From contig NZ_JAFBDY010000001.1 in NCBI RefSeq assembly GCF_016908465.1, positions 558,001-622,000 on the forward strand: DNA of 64,000 bases, given 5' to 3'. Below, in pieces: positions 58,547-64,000 of this stretch. Positions within the stretch are counted from its first letter, which is position 1. Every line of letters starts with the position of its first letter. Below the pieces are notes generated by a model. That model was not told the DNA's origin and ran no database searches. It saw only the letters and a program-made list of their open reading frames with translations. The position numbers and the translations under genes are program-made. The DNA is from Lysinibacillus composti (GTDB lineage: Bacteria; Bacillota; Bacilli; Bacillales_A; Planococcaceae).

Positions 58547-58792
58547 TTAATTTAAAAGCTTTTCAACTCGTTCGCAAACTTCGTCAGCAGATAGACCATG
58601 AGCGTTAATTACAGATCCTTCTGTTACAATGTTGCTAATTCCCATAACGTTTTCATCTTGTCCAGTGATTACGCAGCAATCACAATTCTGTGCATCTTGC
58701 TCATTGCGTAGTTGTTTTACTTCATAACCTTTAGCCTGTAAAGCTTGTTCAACGTTTGATAGTGATTGTTCAACACCGATGATTTTTGACAT
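58547..58792 (-). CDS. UPF0180 protein, YkuS-like
   Basis: 81 aa, [22 protein letters not shown]. The middle has [19 protein letters not shown] and the end [15 protein letters not shown]. This is close to B. subtilis YkuS, with an extra Cys next to the usual one. Function unknown. GGGAGGTG precedes the ATG. Confidence 0.9.
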   Translation of the reverse strand: MSKIIGVEQSLSNVEQALQAKGYEVKQLRNEQDAQNCDCCVITGQDENVMGISNIVTEGSVINAHGLSADEVCERVEKLLN

Positions 58793-58957
58793 TTTTCATA
58801 CACCTCCCAAATGTTAATGTGTCATTTTGGAAAGTGAATTATTCACTTTATTTGTTTTTTTGTTATTTATTTCGCTTAAATGGTATATTTGATGAATTTA
58901 ATTTTATTTTTTGACATTTCGTAAATACCTTGTCCCCCGAGTTTAAATTATTCTACT

Positions 58958-59881
58958 CTATCTTGGTTGTTCATTGACAATTAGCTGAAATACATCTTTT
59001 CGGTCATAATGGCCAACTACATCAAAATCAAAATGACCTCGTGTGATGTCGTCTAAATCTAAAGTTGCGTATAAAATATCTTCTTTTCCGAATACAGGCT
59101 CAACTAAAAATTCACCTAATGGATTGACGATGCAACTGCCACCGCGAGTAATTTCGAAGGGCATATTCTTCATTTCCTCTGTTACTAATACCTCTTCTTC
59201 ATACATATCCTTAGTTGAATATTGATTGCACGATAAAACAAAGCAACGCCCTTCAAGTGCGATGTGTCGCATTGAAGCGAACCAAGAATCACGAGAATCA
59301 GCAGTTGGTATCACATAAATTTGAATACCTTTTTGATACATAGCGGCACGTGCAAGAGGCATATAATTTTCCCAACAAATGAGGGAGCCGATTTTACCAT
59401 AGGGCGTTTCAAAGACTGGAAGTGTACTACCATCACCTTCACCCCAAATGAGCCGTTCACTACCTGTAGGTTTAAGTTTTCGATGTTTACCCAGAAGTGT
59501 TCCGTCTGGCCCAAAGAATATTGCTGTGCAGTAAAGAGTACCTCCACTTGAATAATCATCCCGTTCAATGACGCCAGTAACCGTATAAGCACCAACTTTT
59601 TTCACTGCTTCACCTAGTTGTTCAGTTTCTGGACCTGGCACTGTAATAGCATTTTTTGCGTAGCGTAAGAATTGGTTTCGCCCCTCACTTGAACGACTCC
59701 CAACAACTGCACCAAAACTCAATCCCCGAGGATACGCTGGAATAAAAGCTTCAGGAAAAACAATAATGTTAGCACCATTTGCCCCAGCTTCTTGGATGTA
59801 AGCGATTGCTTTATCGATACATTTCTCTTTATTCATGACAATTGATCCAACTTGTACTACTGCTACTTTGCAACTTGACAC
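58958..59881 (-). CDS. Nitrilase
   Basis: About 307 aa of the nitrilase branch of the C-N hydrolase superfamily, hydrolysing nitriles to acids and ammonia. The catalytic triad is visible: E in F-P-E-A-F-I-P-A-Y-P-R-G, K in H-R-K-L-K-P-T and C in L-I-C-W-E-N-Y-M-P. It is shorter at the C-terminus than the spiral-forming cyanide dihydratases. GTG 59881 has AAGGGA nearby and gives S-S-C-K-V-A-V-V-Q-V; the ATG at 59902 is the alternative. Single gene. Confidence 0.9.
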   Translation of the reverse strand: MSSCKVAVVQVGSIVMNKEKCIDKAIAYIQEAGANGANIIVFPEAFIPAYPRGLSFGAVVGSRSSEGRNQFLRYAKNAITVPGPETEQLGEAVKKVGAYTVTGVIERDDYSSGGTLYCTAIFFGPDGTLLGKHRKLKPTGSERLIWGEGDGSTLPVFETPYGKIGSLICWENYMPLARAAMYQKGIQIYVIPTADSRDSWFASMRHIALEGRCFVLSCNQYSTKDMYEEEVLVTEEMKNMPFEITRGGSCIVNPLGEFLVEPVFGKEDILYATLDLDDITRGHFDFDVVGHYDRKDVFQLIVNEQPR

Positions 59882-60248
59882 AAAAATCCATCCCTTGCTC
59901 ATTTTTTAGGTACAATAAATTCCATTGTAAATATATGAAATTAACTCTAAAGAGAGAAGTTGTAGTGGCTTAATAATAGTCAGGGGATAAATACATGATC
60001 GATATCAAAAGGGACAAATGTTGATCATATAAATAGTTGTATCCCCTCTGATTAGAAGGGGATTAATTCAAAAAAGTCATATTTTTTTTCAAAAAGTGTG
60101 AATTTATTCATATAAAATAAGAAATTAAATAAAAAATGTTAGTAAATTTATAAAATTTCGAAAAAAGTTCAATAATTTATGTCTATTTTGTGAACGCCCT
60201 GCATAAATTATAATATAAGTATAAATAACATGCGACGGGGTGACGATA
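59882..60248. other. Intergenic region between nitrilase and the small membrane protein
   Basis: AT-rich divergent promoter region. AATTATAATATAAG near 60208 contains a TATAAT that probably serves the plus-strand gene. Nothing else seen. Confidence 0.35.
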
Positions 60249-60461
60249 ATGTTAAACTATTTTATCTATTTAACTGCAACAATTTTCGTACTTGGTGTAG
60301 GTCTTTTAATTTTAAGTGTCACTGGAAACGTTTCCATTTGGTATGGAATTGAACTAATTAGAGGTAGTGTATTCGTCTTTATGATTGGTTTATTTATAGA
60401 CATACTGGATGGGGAAATGAAAAAGAGAAAAGCTAGAAAGACTTATGAAGAGATATTATAA
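60249..60461 (+). CDS. Small membrane protein with basic tail
   Basis: 70 aa: two membrane helices (F-I-Y-L-T-A-T-I-F-V-L-G-V-G-L-L-I-L-S-V and G-S-V-F-V-F-M-I-G-L-F-I-D-I-L) then M-K-K-R-K-A-R-K-T-Y-E-E-I-L. The ATG follows GGGGTGA. Not recognised. Confidence 0.55.
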   Translation: MLNYFIYLTATIFVLGVGLLILSVTGNVSIWYGIELIRGSVFVFMIGLFIDILDGEMKKRKARKTYEEIL

Positions 60462-60526
60462 ATGAAATTAGAAACAAAAGGGTCTTCTTACGGGCGGCAA
60501 TGCCTGAGAAGAAGGGTAGTAAAACA

Positions 60527-60560
60527 AAAAAAAGCTTGAGATTGAATCTCAAGCTTTTTT
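60527..60560. terminator. Bidirectional terminator at the end of the qox operon
   Basis: AAAGCTTGAGAT, TGA loop, ATCTCAAGCTTT, with A/T runs on both sides, four bases past the qoxD stop. Confidence 0.92.
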
Positions 60561-60564
60561 TGTC

Positions 60565-60846
60565 TTACATATCCCAAAGTAAAATTAATAATGAACCGAA
60601 TACCGTAACAACAGCGATGATAACACCATAAAGTACGTTTGTGTAAATTGCTTTACCATCTTTTGATTCACCAGCGTGCATGAATACTACAAGTTGTAGG
60701 AAAGCTTGGATAAAAGCTGTAACTAACAAGAGTGTCATACCAGCTTTGAATGACATATCAGTGTAGTAAACAAATAGGGCAACCACTGTTAGAACTAATG
60801 AAAAGACAAAGCCCATCACCTGTTTGGCAGGAAATAATTCTTTCAT
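60565..60846 (-). CDS. qoxD: Cytochrome aa3 quinol oxidase subunit IV
   Basis: 93 aa with three membrane helices (V-M-G-F-V-F-S-L-V-L-T-V-V-A-L-F-V-Y, M-T-L-L-L-V-T-A-F-I-Q-A-F-L-Q-L-V-V-F-M and Y-G-V-I-I-A-V-V-T-V-F-G-S-L-L). Smallest subunit of the terminal menaquinol oxidase, needed for assembly. It follows qoxC with one base between and is the last gene of qoxABCD. Confidence 0.93.
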   Translation of the reverse strand: MKELFPAKQVMGFVFSLVLTVVALFVYYTDMSFKAGMTLLLVTAFIQAFLQLVVFMHAGESKDGKAIYTNVLYGVIIAVVTVFGSLLILLWDM

Positions 60847-60847
60847 A

Positions 60848-61444
60848 TTACATCATTCCTTTCAAATAGATGAAGCTGAAGATAAAGATCCAAACTACAT
60901 CTAAGAAATGCCAGTAAAGAGAGAAGATGAATGCTTTATTTGCTGTTTGTGGTGTAAGTCCACGTTTAACTACTTGAATAATAATGAATAATCCCCAGAA
61001 GAATCCAAGTGTAACGTGAGCACCGTGTGTTCCTAATGTTGTCATTAGGGCTGATGTAAAGGCACTTGTTTGGTATGTTGCGCCTTCATGATAGTAAGTC
61101 ATGAATTCAAAGATCTCTACTCCAAGGAAGCATAGTCCAAGAAGAAGGGTAATACCAAAGAAAGTAACCATTGCATTTTTGCGTCCAAGTCTCATTGCGT
61201 GAACCCCAAGACCAATTGTAAAACTACTTGTTAAAAGCACGAATGTTTCAATAAGAACAGGCGTGATTTCAAAAATTTCTGCTGGTGTTGGGCCACTACC
61301 TGTACGATGTGATAGTGTGAAATATGCTGTAAATAATGTAGCGAACAGCATAATTTCGGCTCCAAGGAAAATCCAAAATCCTAAAATATTTAACTGATTT
61401 TGATCAGTACTATACTCTAGAGGTTGCGCGTGATCGATCTTCAT
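60848..61444 (-). CDS. qoxC: Cytochrome aa3 quinol oxidase subunit III
   Basis: 198 aa, five membrane helices as in quinol oxidase subunit III. Characteristic parts: [38 protein letters not shown] and [13 protein letters not shown]. It overlaps the end of qoxB by 35 bp, with GGGGAGGTG well placed inside qoxB. Confidence 0.95.
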   Translation of the reverse strand: MKIDHAQPLEYSTDQNQLNILGFWIFLGAEIMLFATLFTAYFTLSHRTGSGPTPAEIFEITPVLIETFVLLTSSFTIGLGVHAMRLGRKNAMVTFFGITLLLGLCFLGVEIFEFMTYYHEGATYQTSAFTSALMTTLGTHGAHVTLGFFWGLFIIIQVVKRGLTPQTANKAFIFSLYWHFLDVVWIFIFSFIYLKGMM

Positions 61445-63392
61445 TATTTAGCACCTCCCCATATTTTGCTTCTGTTTCTTTAACTTCTTTTGCATGGATA
61501 TGGTATCCATGATCTTGCTCGAATGAACGAAGAGTCATACATACGAAAACTCCGATTAAAGCAATCACTGCTGGAACCCATAGTGCGAAGACAAATGAGA
61601 ATCCTGCAACGAAGAAAATACAAGACATTACGAAAGGTACGCCACTGTTATTTGGCATGTGAATGTCTTCGATTTCACCTTTGAATAATACATGACCATT
61701 TTTCTTTGAATCCCAGAAAGCTTGGCTTGAACTAATTTGTGGTAGACGAGCAAAGTTATATTCTGGTACTGGTGTATGAGTAGCCCATTCTAAAGAACGT
61801 GCATCCCATGGGTCACTACCGATGTCTCTTGGTGAATTTTTGAAACTATACCAAATGTTATATACGATTAATAAGAAGGCAATTGCCATTAAAGCACCAC
61901 CGAAGAATGATACCATGTTTAATGGACCAAAGCCTGTTGATTCTGAGTAAGTGTACATACGACGTGCTTGACCATCTAAACCAGTGATATACATTGGGAA
62001 GAAGGCAAGGACGAAACCTACAGCAATAAACCAGAAAGTAGTTTTACCGATTTTTTCATTTAGCATGAAGCCAAAGAATTTTGGCCAATAATAAGTTAAA
62101 CCAGCTAGCATCGCAAATACGACACCAGGAATAATTGTGTTATGGAAGTGAGCTACCAAGAACATTGTATTGTGGTATTGGTAGTCCGCAGCTGACATCG
62201 CAAGCATTACCCCAGTAACCCCACCAATTGTGAATAGTGGAATAAATCCTACTGAGTAAAGCATTGGAGTGGTAAAGCGGATTTTCCCTTTCCACATCGT
62301 AAATAACCAGTTAAAGATCTTAACCCCTGTTGGAACAGCAATCGCCATTGTTGTAATAGAGAAGATACTGTTTGTAAGGGCACCTTGACCCATTGTAAAG
62401 AAGTGGTGAGTCCATACTAAGAATGATAGTAGGGAAATTAATATCATAGACCATACCATTGATTTATAACCATATAAGTTACGGCCAGAGAACGTTGAAA
62501 TAATTTCACTGTAAAGACCGAATGCAGGCAAGATTAAAATATATACCTCTGGATGTCCCCAAACCCAGAAGAAGTTCGCCCAAAGCATATCCATACCACC
62601 GTTTGAAGTAGTAAAGAAGTTTGCACCAAATAAACGGTCAGCTGTACCCATGATTAGGGCAACTGTTAAAACAGGGAATGCAAATACTACAATAACGTTA
62701 GCAATGAATGCAGACCAAGTAAACATTGGCATTTTCATTAAAGTCATACCTGGTGCACGCATTTTTAAAATTGTCGTACAGAAGTTGATACCTGTCATTA
62801 ATGACCCAATACCTGAAATCTGAATAGCTAACATGTAATAGTTTGTACCAACTGAAGTACTGAAATCATTCCCAGCAAGAGGGAAGTAAGATGTCCAACC
62901 AGCATCTGGTGAACCACCAATTACGAATGAAATATTAAATAACATCGCTCCGACAAAGAATAACCAGAAGCTTAGTGCATTTAATCGAGGGAACGCTACG
63001 TCACGTGCCCCAATTTGTAAAGGAACAATTAAGTTCATAAAAGCAAAGATAAATGGCATCGCCATGAACAGGATCATAACAACCCCGTGTGTTGTAAAGA
63101 TTTCATTATAGTGTTGTGCATCTAATAACTTTGCTTCTGGAGTAGCAAGTTGTGCACGCATCATAATTGCGTCTGCGCCACCACGGAAAAGCATTAGTAG
63201 GGCAGAAAGTAAGTACATAATCCCAATTTTTTTATGGTCAACAGTTGTTAACCATTCACGCCATAAATAACCCCATTTTTTAAAATATGTTAGGCCAACA
63301 ACTATCCCGATGGAAACTAGCGCAATAGCAACCATTGATGCATAAATCGCTGGACTTGGATGAGGTATGGCAAATCGTTGGAAGAATTCCAT
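61410..63392 (-). CDS. qoxB: Cytochrome aa3 quinol oxidase subunit I
   Basis: 660 aa, the heme-copper catalytic subunit that reduces O2 to water and pumps protons. Visible ligands: T-T-H-G-V-V-M (low-spin heme His), W-G-H-P-E-V-Y-I (CuB His and the cross-linked Tyr), W-T-H-H-F-F (two CuB His) and V-A-H-F-H (two axial heme His). The N-terminus [10 protein letters not shown] and the extended C-terminus are of the Qox/Cyo type. Start behind AAAGG, 55 bp after qoxA. Confidence 0.97.
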   Translation of the reverse strand: MEFFQRFAIPHPSPAIYASMVAIALVSIGIVVGLTYFKKWGYLWREWLTTVDHKKIGIMYLLSALLMLFRGGADAIMMRAQLATPEAKLLDAQHYNEIFTTHGVVMILFMAMPFIFAFMNLIVPLQIGARDVAFPRLNALSFWLFFVGAMLFNISFVIGGSPDAGWTSYFPLAGNDFSTSVGTNYYMLAIQISGIGSLMTGINFCTTILKMRAPGMTLMKMPMFTWSAFIANVIVVFAFPVLTVALIMGTADRLFGANFFTTSNGGMDMLWANFFWVWGHPEVYILILPAFGLYSEIISTFSGRNLYGYKSMVWSMILISLLSFLVWTHHFFTMGQGALTNSIFSITTMAIAVPTGVKIFNWLFTMWKGKIRFTTPMLYSVGFIPLFTIGGVTGVMLAMSAADYQYHNTMFLVAHFHNTIIPGVVFAMLAGLTYYWPKFFGFMLNEKIGKTTFWFIAVGFVLAFFPMYITGLDGQARRMYTYSESTGFGPLNMVSFFGGALMAIAFLLIVYNIWYSFKNSPRDIGSDPWDARSLEWATHTPVPEYNFARLPQISSSQAFWDSKKNGHVLFKGEIEDIHMPNNSGVPFVMSCIFFVAGFSFVFALWVPAVIALIGVFVCMTLRSFEQDHGYHIHAKEVKETEAKYGEVLNNEDRSRATSRV

Positions 63393-63447
63393 CCTTTATT
63401 TCTCCTTTCTAGACCATAAATATATGAATCTAGTTAGTTAATTAAAA

Positions 63448-64000
63448 TTAATGACCGCTGTGATCAGTTTCTTCGTTTGTGTGGCTTTCATCATGTGATG
63501 AATGCTCTGAGTGATCTGCTTCTGTATCAGTAGTTTCTGAATCATGATTATGTTCAGGAGCAGGGCTAAACTCTAAATGAGTACCAGTAAACGTCATTTG
63601 TCCTAAATGACCTGGTTCAAGTAATTCTTGGAATTCTGATTCTGTAAGTGGTTCTGCAGTTTCATGTACTTCTTGAACCCAATCATCAAAATCAGCTTGT
63701 GACATTGCTGTTACATTAAATGTATTTTCTGCGAAGCCTTTACCACTGAAGTTAGCATTTCGTCCAAGCATTTCACCTGGTTCGTCAGCTGCTAAGTGTA
63801 AAGTAGTCACCATGTCTGCCATCGCATATTTTTGTCCACCAAGTTGTGGAATCCAGAAACTTGTGATTGGCCCGTATGAATAAAGTTTGAATTCTAATGG
63901 GCGATCAGTTGGAACATATAAATAGTTTACTGTCTCAATTCCTTCTTCTGGATAACTAAAATGCCATTTCCAGTCAGATGAAGACGCATAAACAACTAAA
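63448..64000 (-). CDS. qoxA: Cytochrome aa3 quinol oxidase subunit II (partial)
   Basis: The C-terminal part only; the frame stays open to the window edge (S-D-W-K-W-H-F-S-Y-P-E-E-G-I-E-T-V-N-Y-L, then F-W-I-P-Q-L-G-G-Q-K-Y-A). The cupredoxin domain lacks CuA ligands, as in quinol oxidases. The last 35 residues are a His/Asp/Glu/Ser-rich tail with eight His, unusual for QoxA. The N-terminal signal and two membrane helices must lie beyond 64000. First gene of qoxABCD. Confidence 0.93.
   Translation of the reverse strand, partial: LVVYASSSDWKWHFSYPEEGIETVNYLYVPTDRPLEFKLYSYGPITSFWIPQLGGQKYAMADMVTTLHLAADEPGEMLGRNANFSGKGFAENTFNVTAMSQADFDDWVQEVHETAEPLTESEFQELLEPGHLGQMTFTGTHLEFSPAPEHNHDSETTDTEADHSEHSSHDESHTNEETDHSGH

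Noticed and set aside
61490..61684. ORF antisense to qoxB
   Set aside because: Shadow frame of a strongly conserved gene; no independent evidence.

Overview
The window is about 64 kb of AT-rich chromosome from a spore-forming, aerobic Gram-positive rod of the Bacillales, most likely the Planococcaceae (Lysinibacillus/Solibacillus/Viridibacillus type). The basis is: spore-coat and small acid-soluble spore proteins, a Spo0E-like phosphatase, a heme/copper menaquinol oxidase of the QoxABCD type, a proline T-box, YqhH/YqhG, MpfA, YkuS and DUF378 homologues, and an 842-residue S-layer protein with three N-terminal SLH domains. I see no rRNA or tRNA genes, no insertion sequence, no prophage and no CRISPR array. 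It reads as core chromosome with a few accessory or decaying patches.

Layout. 0-6 kb: divergent hmp/nsrR (nitric oxide detoxification with its sensor), a short-chain dehydrogenase, then argGH behind an ArgR box and followed by a possible 37-residue ORF. 6-8.3 kb: a DUF3889 secreted protein, a GC-rich hairpin island and two CotB-like coat proteins. 8.5-11.2 kb: proBA under a proline T-box. 11.3-16.4 kb: small membrane and VOC proteins, a pair of unrecognised 40-residue proteins, an MFS efflux pump, a hidden Spo0E-like gene and a TRM11-like methyltransferase. 16.6-24.6 kb: B12/radical-SAM protein, GNAT, a Cys/His-rich protein, a second pair of the same 40-42-residue proteins, a solo GTP cyclohydrolase II, two Asn-rich gamma-SASP-like genes, SRPBCC and YczE-like proteins. 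24.8-32 kb: MerR plus MpfA, the SNF2/YqhG pair, tandem DUF1259 and ilvE. 32-35 kb: a BlaI-type repressor, an M56 peptidase and a BdbD/BdbC/ResA-type thiol cassette, tied together by near-identical operators. 35-39.3 kb: a vWFA lipoprotein, secreted alpha-carbonic anhydrase, a CBS protein and DUF378. 39.3-45.6 kb: the nitrite reduction/siroheme cluster (hemD-like, nirB, nirD, nirC, sumT, sirB) behind matching TnrA/GlnR and cre sites. 46-54.2 kb: YitT-type protein, CC-motif and DUF1835-like proteins, the S-layer gene, sspH and a WG-repeat protein. 54.6-64 kb: a very Cys/His-rich protein, a decayed ORF, Tag glycosylase, a lipoprotein, an alpha/beta SASP, YkuS-like, nitrilase and qoxDCBA running off the right edge.

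How it works together. Several loci concern nitrogen and oxygen: NO detoxification, nitrite reduction, the quinol oxidase, and small-protein operons carrying CRP/FNR-type palindromes. The least expected signals are (i) a family of four 40-42-residue proteins beginning M-W-V in two operons, each preceded by a TGTGA-N6-TCACA type palindrome inside a conserved stretch; (ii) a BlaI operator repeated in front of a disulfide-bond cassette; and (iii) an 11-bp hairpin that separates the mpfA ribosome-binding site from its TTG start, so that folding restores normal spacing. All functions are read from sequence only; no searches were run.
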